DNA of 64,000 nt from Apricaphanius iberus. Its lineage: Eukaryota; Chordata; Actinopteri; Cyprinodontiformes; Aphaniidae. Shown in pieces: positions 10,691 to 20,971 of this stretch; position 1 is the stretch's first letter; each line of letters opens with the position of its first letter. Position numbers and translations under genes: made by a program. The stretch lies in assembly GCA_028564705.1 (NCBI GenBank), contig JAPXFQ010002706.1:2108001-2172000 (forward strand), given 5' to 3'. The notes under the pieces were generated by a model. The model saw only the letters and a program-made list of their open reading frames with translations. It had not been told where the DNA came from and did not search any database.

Positions 10691-10887
10691 ACACAAACAT
10701 GTCTAGACCACTACTTGTCAAAATGCTACCCCGCCCATGGTGGCATAGACCCGTCCACCTGTCAAAAATACCCCCCGCCCTTCCAATTCCGTGCTTCCGA
10801 TTCCGGTCCCTCTCTTCCGGTTCCGGTTCAAGCAGGGGTATGCAGTGCTCCCTAGGATCCAGTGTGTGCCACTGCATTCTGATACAT

Positions 10888-11081
10888 AAACATCCCTCTA
10901 GTGGTACGTAATAAACGTTACACCTCATTGAATAAATTGCTTCCTCTAGTGGTCCAAATATTGATATTACACCTTAAAGTGTAGATATCTCGCCCGGTGG
11001 TTACAGAGGTAGAATTACACCTTAATTGTATCAATAGCTCCCTCTACAGGTCCAATTAGTGGTATTAAACTTCATTTTTAA
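10888..11081. repeat. Minisatellite-like array, left part
   Basis: Three to four degenerate units of roughly 45-60 bp, each containing a variant of 'cctctagtggt' followed by a variant of 'ggtattacacct' and 'attgtataaatagc'. The array resumes at 11760 after an inserted element. Confidence 0.75.
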
Positions 11082-11759
11082 GGCCAGGACTTTAAAGATC
11101 ATTTAATTACACAAGCGCGTTAAAATTTTTTAACGCATTTTAATCGCACCTATTTATGCACCGCAGCCTTCCCGCGCTGGTGCGCAGAGAAAAGCGCAGA
11201 TCCCGTTTCATGTCCACTAAGCCGTGAAGGTCCAGCAGCTGATAGACAGAAATTTAGCTTTCACTACAGTTAAAACTTATGCTGCAGCTATTTCTTTCTG
11301 TCAGGAAGGTTTTGGTGACGAAGCGGTCTTATCTACTCTGTCACTGTGTGCGCTCTCGTGTTATGTGGCGCACACGGCTGCAATACGCTGCTTTCAGCTA
11401 TTTCCTCAGCTATTTCCACGAGAGGGATTTCATCCTCCACAGCTCTGCAAGGAGGGACGATGGTGGTGCACTGCAGCTTGCTGGTCATCACCATGTTAAT
11501 TTATCTATTTCTATCTGAGAGACATTTCCGCTTTCTCCATGATTCTCCTATCGGTGTTCTGACAGAATTATGATTTTTATTTTTTCTGATAACTTAAACT
11601 TATGTATTCATTCATTATTCCTACTAAAAATCCATGTGAAGAAAACTCTCAGTTTTGTCAGGTCAAATATTTATGTACGATTAAAATGCGATACATTTTG
11701 ATTAATTAATTACAAAGCATGTAATTAATTAGATTAAAATTTTTAATCGAGTCCTGGCC
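11082..11759. mobile_element. Terminal-inverted-repeat DNA element inserted in the minisatellite
   Basis: The ends are exact 10-bp inverted repeats, GGCCAGGACT and AGTCCTGGCC, with AT-rich subterminal blocks full of 'ttaaaa' and 'attaatta' motifs of the kind seen in hAT-like non-autonomous elements. No clear target duplication was found, so the superfamily is not certain. It carries a DIRS-type recombinase scrap at about 11227-11352. Confidence 0.55.
11227..11352 (+). pseudogene. DIRS-type tyrosine recombinase fragment
   Basis: A short frame, VQQLIDRNLAFTTVKTY followed by AAAISFCQEGFGDEAV, resembles the N-terminal core-binding part of tyrosine recombinases of DIRS retrotransposons. Only about 40 residues match and the catalytic Arg-His-Arg-Tyr part is absent, so this is a scrap at most. 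Confidence 0.45.
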
Positions 11760-11975
11760 CTGTTTATTTTATAAATGACACCCCTGGTGGTTCGGAGTTA
11801 ACACTACATCCCAGTTGTATAAATAGCTCCCTCTAGTGGTTAGAAAAATAGTATTACACCCAATTGTATAAATAGCTACCTCTAGAGGTCCCAAAAATGG
11901 TATTACAACCAATCGAATAAATGGCTCCCTCTAGTGGTTCAAAGATTGGTATTACACCTGAATGTATTACACCTG
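11760..11975. repeat. Minisatellite-like array, right part
   Basis: Four more units with 'ctccctctagtggtt', 'gtattacaccc' and 'attgtataaatagct', matching the array at 10888-11081. Confidence 0.75.
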
Positions 11976-12610
11976 AACGGCCTCCTCACCTGGTTTCCTG
12001 GTAGTACCTCCCGCACCACGTCCCACGCTGCTCAGATATTATAAACTTTTACGAACCGCAGACAGATGGACACTCTGCTACAGGTTGAAGCTGCGCTTTG
12101 CGTCCATTACTTTAGTGAGCTGGTTTCGGTTTCGTGGAGAGCAAGGCCGGCCTATGCCGCAAAGCGCCGTTCTGAGGTATGTTTACAGCATGATACATTT
12201 TGCTTACTATTTAGAGAAAGAGATATGTGTGTATAATCTAGTTGTTATTTTATCCTAGAATTAATGATTATTTTTGCTGTATTTTTTATTATTAGAAGCT
12301 GTGTTCAGCAGCCATTACTGGAGTTAGTTGGTTTCAGCTTGGAGCAGAATAAAACCGGGGCTTGCTACGTCACAGAGCCACTGCTTCGGTTTTATTTATT
12401 TTACTGTAAAAATGATTTCTGCTTTGTTTTTGTATTTTTTAGAAAGAGCTATCGTAGTATTATAGTATGTATTTTATCCTAAATATATTTTTCAGTGTTT
12501 TTACAGAACCTGATCGTTCGTGGAAGCTGATAGGATACCTGCTGGTCCTTCATGCTGATCTACGTCTATGAATCTGCCCTACATCAGCGTCTCTACTAAC
12601 AGTGACACTC
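11976..12610. other. No assigned gene
   Basis: A short GC-rich stretch at 12070-12185 ends in 'ctgag|gtatgt', which looks like a splice donor, but no upstream or downstream exon could be matched. I see nothing else. Confidence 0.5.
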
Positions 12611-12612
12611 TA

Positions 12613-14072
12613 CAGTGGTGCAAAAAAATTATTTAGTCAGCCACAGATTGTGCAAGTTCTCCCACTTAAAATGATGACAGAAGTCAGTTATTTTCATCAT
12701 AGGTACACTTCAACCGTGAGAGACACAATTTGAAAAAAAATCCAGGAATTCACATTGTAGGATTTTTAAAGAATTTATTTGTAAATTATGGTGGAAAATA
12801 AGTATTTGGTCACTTCAAAATAGGAAGATTTCTGACTCTCACAGACCTGTAACTTCTTCTTTAAGAAGCTCTTCTGTCCTCCATTCGTTACCTGTATTAA
12901 TGGCACCTGTTTGAACTCGTTATCTGTATAAAAGACACCTGTCCACAGCCTCAAACAGTCAGACTCCAAACTCCACTATGGCCAAGACCAAAGAGCTTTC
13001 GAAGGACACCAGGAAAAGAATTGTAGACCTGCACCTGACTGGGAAGAGTGAATCTACAATAGGCAAGCAGCTTGGTGTGAAAAAATCAACTGTGGGAGCA
13101 ATTATCAGAAAATGGAAGACATACAAGACCACTGATAATCTCCCTCGACCTGGGGCTCCAAGCAAGATCTCATCCCGTGGGGTCAAAATGATCATGAGAA
13201 CGGTGAGCAGAATCCCAGAACCACACGGGGGGACCTGGTGAATGACCTGCAGAGAGCTGGGACCAAAGTAACAAAGGTTACCATCAGTAACACACTACAA
13301 CGACAGGGAATCAAATCCTGCAGTGCCAGACGTGTCCCCCTGAAGAAGAATACTGAGTTGCATCCGAAGAACACCATACCTACTGTGAAACATGGGGGTG
13401 GAAACATCATGCTTTGGGGCTGTTTTTCTGCTAAGGGGACAGGACGACTGATCCGTGTTAAGGAAAGAATGAATGGGGCCATGTATCGTGAGATTTTGAG
13501 CCTAAACCTCCTTCCATCAGTGAGAGCTTTGAAGATGAAACGTGGCTGGGTCTTCCAACATGACAATGATCCCAAACACACCGCCCGGGCAACGAAGGAG
13601 TGGCTCCGTAAGAAGCATTTGAAAGTCCTGGAGTGGCCTAGCCTGTCTCCAGACCTCAACCACATAGAAAATCTGTGGAGGGAGTTGAAAGTCAGTGTTG
13701 CTCGGCGACAGCCCCAAAACATCACTGCTATCGAGAAGATCTGAATAGAGGAATGGGCCAAAATACCAGCTACTGTGTGTGCAAACCTGGTAAAGACCTA
13801 TAGTAATCGTTTGACCTCTGTTATTGCCAACAAAGGTTATATTACAAAGTATTGAGTTGAATTTTTGTTATTGACCAAATACTTATTTTCCACCATAATT
13901 TACAAATAAATTCTTTAAAAATCCTACAATGTGAATTCCTGTTTTTTTTTTTCCACATTCTGTCTCTTACAGTTGAAGTGTACCTCTGATGAAAATTACT
14001 GACCTCTGTCATCGTTTTAAGTGGGAGAACTTGCACAATCGGTGGCTGACTAAATACTTTTTTGCCCCACTG
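12613..14072 (+). mobile_element. Tc1-like DNA transposon with long inverted repeats
   Basis: The element starts CAGTGGTGCAAAAAA and ends TTTTTTGCCCCACTG, flanked by TA on both sides (12611-12612, 14073-14074), the Tc1/mariner target duplication. The inverted repeats are about 210 bp long (12613-12825 and 13865-14072), diverged by point changes and small indels. One transposase gene lies between them. The element is about 1.46 kb, a little shorter than usual because part of the transposase is deleted. Confidence 0.95.
12978..13744 (+). pseudogene. Tc1 transposase (broken)
   Basis: Cut-and-paste transposase of the Tc1 group. The N-terminus has the paired helix-turn-helix domain ([19 protein letters not shown], then [13 protein letters not shown]). 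A frameshift in a six-G run at 13227-13232 separates it from the rest. The second piece runs from 13238. Between RRVPLKK and [11 protein letters not shown] the segment that should hold the first catalytic Asp is missing. The second Asp ([13 protein letters not shown]) and the final Glu ([11 protein letters not shown]) are present. It therefore has two independent inactivating lesions. Confidence 0.93.
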
Positions 14073-14074
14073 TA

Positions 14075-14485
14075 TCTGGAGCATTATCCACTCTACGTGT
14101 ATCGTCCGAATGATTGTTTTCTAAATCTCCTTATTTCAATTGTGTATGGTTAAATGATGCATAGTCAATCAGTCACTACAGATGTCTCAGAGGAGACTGA
14201 TCGTTCCTAACTCTCTAGCTGTGATGATAGTTCTCAACCCTCTACCCATGTTGATGAGTTTCAGATCACTGTGCGTGACAAATTTGATAATATTGAGATC
14301 CGGTACAACATCCGTTAAGGCTCATGTGCTATGTGTAAGATGCAGCCTGCGCACAGGAACGGGTGCCCTCAGATGGGTTCCATCTGAGGAATCACTCATT
14401 CACTAAAACTTTTAGGGTGGTATAACACAAGCGCAGATTGTTCCTAGACTGAATACAACTGTCATTCGGTTATTGAGAGGGAAAC
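14075..14485. other. No assigned gene
   Basis: Degraded sequence between the Tc1 element and the ATPase remnant. A short frame at about 14240-14310 with DEFQITVRDKFDNIEI is faintly reminiscent of a capsid-type protein, but the match is too weak to call. Confidence 0.4.
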
Positions 14486-15228
14486 ATGCAACATCAGAGC
14501 AAACTGCATGTGATTAACTTTGATCCTAGATTTAAAACTCCGTTCTCCTGTCTTGTGGTAGGGCCGTCAGGATGTGGTATTAAATTTTTGTAAAGAATGA
14601 GTTGATGGATTGTCTGAATGTCATGGATTCTGTACCAGAAAACATTGTGTGGATATACACTTCTTTCCAACCATTGTATAAGGATTTGATGCAGATGAAT
14701 AAAACAATTAAATTTGTCAAAGGACTGCCTCATTCCTTTCAAGATGAAGTTTTATTCCATCCTGATCAGTCACATCTAGTGATTCTTGATGACCTGCTGT
14801 TTCAAGCTGCAGAGAGCCCAGAAGTTGTAAAAATATTCACGCAATGCCGACACCATAGAAACATGAGTGTGATGATGCTGACTCAGAATGTGTTTCTCAA
14901 GGGGAAACATACACGAAACAATCAGTCTGTAACTATATGGTCTTGTTTAAAAACCCTTGACAAGCTGCAGGTTACCAATGTAGCTTGTCAGATGTTACCT
15001 GGACAAAAACCCTTCTTTATGGAGAGTTTTGAGGATGCCACAGGCCTGCCACATGGCTATTTATGTGTTGACCTGACACCCCAAACCAGTACAGACTTAG
15101 GACAGGTTTACTTCCTGGTCAGTGGCCAGCTGTTTGCATTGCTTAAACATAACCAGCATGTCAGCACGCATCAAAAGAAATGCTCCTTTATTGGGGGCTC
15201 TTTATCATTCTACACCGCAGAAACTTAA
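14486..15228 (+). pseudogene. Polinton/adintovirus-type packaging ATPase (broken)
   Basis: FtsK/HerA-like genome-packaging ATPase of the Polinton and adintovirus group, which would drive DNA into the capsid. The likely start is the ATG at 14486. SCLVVGPSGCG at about 14546-14578 is a Walker A loop, but the frame shifts exactly there, so the Lys-Thr/Ser end is lost and a stop follows at once. The frame resumes before 14602 and runs open to 15228. HLVILDDLLF at about 14773-14802 is Walker B, and VMMLTQNVF at about 14872 fits the sensor strand. The C-terminus overlaps the next small ORF, as in compact viral-type gene clusters. Length after the break (about 208 residues) fits the C-terminal four fifths of the family. 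Confidence 0.78.
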
Positions 15229-15418
15229 AGATATCCTAACTTATTGTTCACCAGACTTTCTACAAAACCTGTGTGAGATTGCTTTAAATGTGTTCAAAGT
15301 AAATATCCACCTGTCTACAGCACAATACAACAGACTCAAGAAGCAGAAGAAAATTCTCAGACTCTTGGCTGATAGGAATGTAGCCCTGTGCAAAATTCAT
15401 AAAGACATCAGTACATAA
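15158..15418 (+). CDS. Small basic Polinton/adintovirus-type protein (possible core protein)
   Basis: 86-residue lysine/arginine-rich ORF. The start is taken at the ATG at 15158, inside the end of the ATPase frame, because MSARIKRNAPLLGAL is the family-like beginning; an in-frame ATG at 15122 is less likely. The pattern of a basic N-terminus, a helical middle (CEIALNVFKVNIHLS) and a basic stretch (RLKKQKKILRLLADRN) resembles a small protein that usually follows the ATPase in Polintons and adintoviruses. In the family it is usually continued by a Gly-rich hydrophobic tail, which a stop removes here. It may simply be the surviving part of a dead gene. Function is unproven. Confidence 0.55.
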   Translation: MSARIKRNAPLLGALYHSTPQKLKDILTYCSPDFLQNLCEIALNVFKVNIHLSTAQYNRLKKQKKILRLLADRNVALCKIHKDIST

Positions 15419-15589
15419 AATGTCATAAATAGTTACAAGGGTTAAAATAGTTTTAAAAATTGTTAAAATGGTTTAAAATATGTTTGATTAAAAAGTATAA
15501 ATATAATCGAGAGTTTAATAAGATTATATATTTAAAAAAAAACAACGTAAAAGAAAGTTTTAAGTTTAATCTGAGAGAGTGTTTAGATG

Positions 15590-16113
15590 TGTAACCTAAC
15601 TCGTTTGCTTGCGCATGTCAATCATTTAATTCCCTTTTGTGGTTGGTTGTTAAATACTATACTAGTGAGCCAATCAGAACGCTACCTCGTAAGGGGCGGG
15701 ATTAGTGGTGCTTTAGAGTGTAGAGTAGCGAGCCTGGTGAGAAGAAAAAGAGACGTTGCCGTCGCAGAAAGCTAATGGAGGAGGCATCGAGCTGCGGGGA
15801 GTTCTGAGGTTTTGTCGTGAGGGTCGACTACTCGTGGTCCTGATATAAGCTTCAGAGTGACCTGCAAGAGGTGAATATGTTTGTGTATGCCTGTATGTAA
15901 TGCTATATTGAAACTGTATAGTGAAAAGACTGGATCTATAATGGAGTTAGCGGCCTGCTAATTAGCAGCAGCAGCATTCAGTGTTAATATGCCCGCTTAT
16001 CATAGCCTTTGCATTGTGATAGATATGAGGTTAAATGCAAAGCTAAATGCTAATTCAACAAGAAGTACTGTTGATAAAGTGGCTAAATTAAAATATGCTC
16101 TAAGGAGACGGAC

Positions 16114-16152
<39 letters not shown>

Positions 16153-16511
16153 GGGTGTTTGATGGTCCTGCTGTTTCTGCACCAATAAGTCCTGTTGCTT
16201 TCGCCCCGGATGAGTTCTGCTGTATTTCCCCCTTCCCTTTGAACTTCATCATCCACAATCCTTTTCCCCTGCTGCCATAATCCTGGACTTTGTGAGTACT
16301 TTTCCCCTTTATGCACGTGCTTTTGTTTTAATGCTCAGTTTTGAGTGAAGCGGCCACTTCTGTTTTAGGCCTCACCGCACACAATCCTCAGTGAACAGGC
16401 CTGCAACGGGTTGTTTTTTTTAACTTTATTAAGGTTTTGTGTGTATTTGTGAGTTCACCAGTAAAGCGCGTTTCTAAATCAGAAAAATCGGTTGAGTCTT
16501 ATATTGTTACA
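15590..16511 (+). mobile_element. Possible solo LTR
   Basis: A 922-bp block starts TGTAAC and ends GTTACA, the inverted hexamers common at LTR ends. It carries a short GA repeat and a promoter-like middle. The flanking 5 bp (agatg and ttttc) do not match, so a clean insertion is not shown. It separates two Polinton-type genes. Low confidence. Confidence 0.3.
16117..16151. repeat. (GA)n microsatellite
   Basis: Uninterrupted GA dinucleotides over about 34 bp. Confidence 0.97.
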
Positions 16512-16994
16512 TTTTCTGTACACCTAAAGAGTTTTTTTTTCTAAAAGGATAAACTGTGATATTCTATTTAATTTTGAAGGAAATCTTCATCCATACCATT
16601 TCATAATTGGTGTATCCGATTTATTTTATTTTGAAATAACTTCTGAAACTTTTCTTATTTTTAGTTTATAAATAAACATTTATAAGTATTTTTCCAGCAA
16701 AATTACCAGTTGTGGTGGTCATTTTATAAAACAGATAATATTAATAAAGGGTGTAATTAATTTAGTAGTTTCTAAAACATTTCTTTACAACGAGCTCAGG
16801 CCCTATCTCATCGAGTTAATTCATGGGATTTGGGTTACAGGAAGGTGGGGTTAAAACGTAAACGACAATCGATGAAAACCTAGACGTGAGGGATTCTCCC
16901 ACTGATTGCTGCTGTAATACCATTTCTTGGAGAATTGATGACTGGTAAATTCCGTCGTTAGAGGTGTATGATTGCACAGAGAGCTTCACAGAAA

Positions 16995-17578
16995 ATGTTC
17001 TTAGTCTCACAGCATCAATTGAATCGTCTAACACAGCAGGATAACTCTGGAACCATTAGACAGAAGCCTCAGGATGACGTTTTTACGGACATGCGTGCAA
17101 TATTGGATGACCCAAACAGTGCATCATATGAGACAATCAAACGATACCACACACTACTTCAGAAATATCTAACTCTGCCACGTGTAACATTAACATTGCA
17201 GAGAGCTCGAATGATTGACGAAGCCTCTAAGGCAGGGATCCTCAAGTCCAGGCCTCAAGGGCCAATGTCCAACCAGTTTTAGAGGTGTCTGTGCTCCAAC
17301 ACAGCTGATTCAAATTCTCCAACTCCCTCCTCAGCATTGCAAAGTTCTGCAGAGGCCTGCTAACGAGCCATTATTTGATTCTGGTGTGTTGAACCAGGGA
17401 AAGAACTAAAACCTGCAGGATACCAGCCCTCGAGGCCTGGAGGTGGGGATCCCTGCCCTAAGGACAACCAGATTGTTAGTGGGTATAGCCAAGAGCCTGA
17501 TGGTCTAGAGTCCACAGAGACCTCTTCTACAGCAGCTGTCGAGAGTGTCGACGATGAGAGACTGAGTAGGAAATGTTT
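16995..17578 (+). pseudogene. Small conserved-looking ORF, probably Polinton-associated, split by a MITE
   Basis: The frame begins at the ATG at 16995 (MFLVSQHQLNRL); an earlier in-frame ATG exists at 16968. It has FTDMRAILDDPNSASYETI and then YHTLLQKYLTLPRV, a pattern that recalls a short protein of unknown role in Polinton/adintovirus gene clusters. A 223-bp MITE interrupts the frame after EASK. Past the MITE the reading frame resumes in phase with KDNQIVSGYSQEPDG and an acidic, Ser/Thr-rich stretch, ending around 17575. It lies downstream of the ATPase and small basic protein on the same strand, which supports a shared origin. The family assignment is tentative. Confidence 0.45.
17233..17455. 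mobile_element. hAT-type MITE
   Basis: A 223-bp non-autonomous element that starts CAGGGATCC and ends GGATCCCTG. It is flanked by 8-bp near-duplicates ctctaagg (17225-17232) and ccctaagg (17456-17463), differing at one base. It sits inside the ORF at 16995-17578. Confidence 0.85.
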
Positions 17579-18380
17579 CCTGTCTGTCTATTTATTATCT
17601 TTCAGCTGTCATACTCACACCCTCTTTACAGTGCCAGTCCAGCCATTCAATCTAATAAAAAAGAACACTTTATTGATCCCAGAGGGAAATTCCTAGCCCT
17701 AGACCCTGTTATTTTCACTTTTTACTTCTCATTAGTTTTCTAAACATATTTTCAGATTCTAGTACAGGGCTATCTATACTACACCCATAATAAATATGTT
17801 ATAATTTTACTGTGGATTTTTGGAGAAATAAGTCAAAAATAGAGTGCACAGTCTTTGCAAAATCCGTGTTGGTGTCACTTTCACCCGGGCTTTCCACTGG
17901 ACATGTCAGCAGCATGTTACAGGAGCAGCACATTTTACTCGCATATGCTGCTGCTTGGCTCTTTCCACGGGGGACTTCAGCAGCACATAGCAGCAGGCAA
18001 GCAGCTGTCACCGAGAGAGCCCAAAATCATGCGAGATCAGCAAAATCATGCGTGGTTTCATCAGGAAACGCAACAACAAGCAGGAAGAAGACCATAACAT
18101 GGCTCCAAAATGTCTGTGTTTTATGTTCTGTCCATTTTACATTCGCCTATAAGTTTATGTTATGTCAGGGAATATAAAAAATCCCTCCAAGTGCAAAAGA
18201 ATAATGTAAGTGGCGATCCAAGGTAGTGTAGACCCTCCGGCAACCTACTGACTTCTCACGGGGCCGCACAGGTAGTAAAGTAAAGCTACCAAAAAGAAGC
18301 ATGTTTGTTTTATTTAGAAAATTTCTGGATGCCGAGCCATCGGATTTCCTCTCTTCCCCTATCCAAAATGTCAAAATAAG
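17579..18380. other. No recognisable gene; one LINE/SINE-tail-like motif
   Basis: Contains 'tttattgatcccagaggga' at about 17670, a motif found near ends of fish retroelements and seen in a variant form at about 50320. The rest, including the stretch at 17860-18100, is unrecognised. Confidence 0.5.
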
Positions 18381-18419
18381 TTAAAAGTTAAAAGTTTTCT
18401 ATGGAAGGGAATCCCAGCA

Positions 18420-18590
18420 GATTGCGATGAGTCATATACAACTGAAGTGGTGAAGCTGATGGAACTGTTTATGGAAAAGGGCAGAACTGTTACACCTGAC
18501 AACTACTTCATGTCACTATCATTGGTTCGACGACTACTCAGCCACAAAAATTGACTTGTTGGCACCATGATGAACTTTTCACAAATGAAG
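18420..18590 (+). pseudogene. piggyBac transposase core fragment
   Basis: VKLMELFMEKGRTVTPDNYF followed by MSLSLVRRLLSH matches the region around the second catalytic Asp of piggyBac transposases (compare NVTTDNFFTSLSLAQRLLS in the copy at 50-51 kb). Here it lies upstream of the N-terminal part of the next copy, so the order is scrambled or two copies overlap. Confidence 0.75.
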
Positions 18591-18765
18591 GAATGCCAAC
18601 TGGAGCTATCGGAGTTGTAATACTTCACGCTTGGGTTTGGTGTGTTAGTCAGTGGGCGGGATTGTAATCTGTGACGACGATATGAAAATAGGAATAGAAA
18701 GGATGGTTTACTACATGCCTTTACAACCTTCAACAACATTTTGCTTGAACAAACATGACACAAAG

Positions 18766-20224
18766 ATGCCTAGAGGCTACACTGTTGCTGAGGCTTTGGC
18801 TTTGCTGCAAACAATGGATGCTTGTGACTGTGCTTGTGATGGGGGAGAAGAATCCATTCTCTTGGAAGAGAGTTCGGACTCAGACTTGTCTTCAAATGAA
18901 GAGATGTGTTCCGGGTCAAAGAGTTAAACTCCGCCAAAGAAGAAAGGTCGACTGGAGACACAGACAGGACCAAATTCCAACTACCGTATTTTTCGGATTA
19001 TAAGTCGCTCTGGAGTATAAGTCGCGCCAGCCGAAAATGTATAATAAAGAAGGAAAAAAACATAAGTCGCACTGGAGTATAAGTCGCATTTCTTGGGGAA
19101 ATTTATTTGATAAAATTCATCCCAGCTGGGTGAAAAACCACTCACTCAAACTGACCGCGGCTCCTCCTGCAGCTGACTGGACGCCTAGACAAATAGGAGG
19201 AGCCGCAGCACCGAAGCGAGCTGGTTGAAACATCCACACACAGCTGCCAGCTGGGCTCTCTGCCGCTACCGATCGAAGCGGGAGCTCCTCCACTGACTTT
19301 TTAAAGAGAGAACCCGTTCCTTCATTCTAAGAGTGTGCTGGACACTTTTTGAACTCGCCTCCTCGCAATCCTTGAATTTGAGTGCGGATCGAGCTCTGCC
19401 TTTCCTTCGTTTTTTTTTTATGTGTTAATAATTTCACACATAAGTCGCTCCTGAGTATAAGTCGCACCCCCGGCAAAACTATGAAAAAAACTGGGACTTA
19501 TAATCCGAAAAATACGGTATGAGGTGGGAAAAGATGGCACAGTGTGAGTGGAAGAAGTAGGTAGGGCACTCCCTCACAACCACCTAGAGCCATACCCACG
19601 TAATGGAGAACCAACAACTGAAGTCAGAAGAAGTATAAAAACTCGCCTTCAGAGTTTCTTGTGTTTGGTGAGTTGGGACATCCTTCACACAACAAGAAAA
19701 CTGTACAGTTGAGAATGGCCGCCGGATGAAAATAGGTTGAAACATATCTGTCTATGAACTGATGGCTTTTTGGTCTTACTTTTTAGGTGTTTTCAACAAC
19801 TGGCACGACTCTCACTGTTTATGCACCCAAGCGGAAGAAGACCGTCTGCATCCTCAGTACCATGCACAGCAAAGTTAAGATTGGGGAGAACCGAAAGAGG
19901 AAGCCAAACACAGTCACTGACTACAATGTCATGAAGTGTGGCATGGACATTATGGACCAGAAGGTTCGGCAGTACATCGTGCGTTCAGAAACCCGTCGAT
20001 GGCCAGTTGCTGTGTTTAATAACATGGTAGACATGGCAGCAATACATGCTAAAATGCTTTATGAGGTATGTACTGGAGTGAAGGGGAGAAGGCTGGACTT
20101 CCTGGCAAATCTTGCAGATCAGCTTTCTAAGCAGTTTAGCAAGGAAAGAGCAGCTTTTTCGGCAACAACCTGCCACACCATCCCCGGGGATTGCCAGACA
20201 TGTGCCAACGAATCAGTCAACTAA
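18766..20224 (+). pseudogene. piggyBac transposase, N- and C-terminal pieces only
   Basis: The N-terminal acidic part (from ATG 18766: RGYTVAEALALLQ, then an Asp/Glu/Ser-rich run) resembles piggyBac N-termini. It stops at 18927 and is cut by the MITE. Past the MITE, out-of-frame pieces near 19580-19680 still read like the piggyBac mid-region. The C-terminal part starts near 19787 with VFSTTGTTLTVYAPKRKKTV and includes GMDIMDQKVRQY with the third catalytic Asp. The segment with the first two Asp residues is deleted, and the cysteine-rich C-terminal domain is lost to a frameshift. The gene is dead. Confidence 0.8.
18984..19517. mobile_element. TA-flanked MITE with repeated AAGTCGC motifs
   Basis: Starts CCGTATTTTTCGGATTATAA and ends TTATAATCCGAAAAATACGG with TA on each side (18982-18983, 19518-19519). 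Variants of 'gagtataagtcgc' recur at both ends. There is no coding capacity. The TA flank suggests a Tc1/mariner-type mobiliser, which is an inference. Confidence 0.85.
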
Positions 20225-20267
20225 AACAGTGAAACATGGGTCACTCCATCACACACCCACACACCGG

Positions 20268-20560
20268 GCTGCACGGTGGTGCAGTGGTTAGCACTGTTGC
20301 CTTGCAGCAGGAAGGTTGTGGGTTGGTATCCCGGCCCAGTGTCTTTCTGCATGGAGTTTGCATGTTCTCCCCGTGCATGCGTGGGTTCCCTCCGGGTACT
20401 CTGGCTTCCTCCCACAGTCCAAAAACAAGACTGTCAGGTTAATTGATCTCTCTCCAAATTGTCCTTAGGTGTGAGTGTGCATGGTTGTTTGTCGTGTCTG
20501 TCTCTATGTGACCCTGTGATGGACTGGCGACCTGTCCAGGGTGTACAAGCTGGAATCGAA
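20268..20560 (+). mobile_element. tRNA-derived SINE-like repeat
   Basis: The block 'gcacggtggtgcagtggtta' holds a box A-like TGGTGCAGTGG, and about 45 bp later 'ggttgtgggttggtatcc' is box B-like. It goes on to 'gtttgcatgttctccccgtg' and 'tgatggactggcgacctgtc', which are extremely common in fish genomes. It is not a functional tRNA. Confidence 0.75.
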
Positions 20561-20971
20561 CCTACAACCCTCCAATTGCAAGCCCACTCTACTCTACTAC
20601 TGAGCCACAGTCAAACTGGTAGTTCTAGTGTTAAAGGCACCGATCGTTAAACATAGAGAAAAACCAAAGTCTGTTATGATGTCACCGGTTTGGCCTGAGA
20701 ATACACAGGTACGGCATAAAAAACGTAGGAACTTTATGTTATCACCCCTATGGACCAGAGCTGAAGATCATTTTAATAAGAAGACTCTCCATAAGGCAAC
20801 TCGACCCCCCCCCCCAACTGGCTCACATTCACCCCTTAACGGTGTGACTAACGAATAATTGTGTTCCTTCATTTCTCAATAAATGATATCTATTTGTATA
20901 TTTTTTGTGCACATATTTATTTCATTACATTTCATACATCATAGTCGTAATACAGTATACTTTCATACATT

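Larger units (their letters stand above)
18700..20630 (+). mobile_element. Decayed piggyBac element, right end preserved
   Basis: The right end reads GGTAGTTCTAGTG followed by TTAA (20631-20634), the same terminal sequence as the piggyBac copy at 49820-51665. The left end was not found. Inside are N-terminal and C-terminal transposase pieces, a nested MITE (18984-19517) and a SINE (20268-20560). Confidence 0.75.

Noticed and set aside
12070..12185. Possible first exon of a host gene with 'gtatgt' donor
   Set aside because: No ATG-led frame of significance and no partner exon in the window.
14182..14406. Possible capsid-type (penton) remnant before the ATPase
   Set aside because: Only a weak DEFQITVRDKFDNIEI-type resemblance in a broken frame; not enough to annotate.
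20268..20360. tRNA gene
   Set aside because: Box A and box B resemblances exist, but the sequence is a known type of dispersed SINE-like repeat and would not fold into a full cloverleaf.
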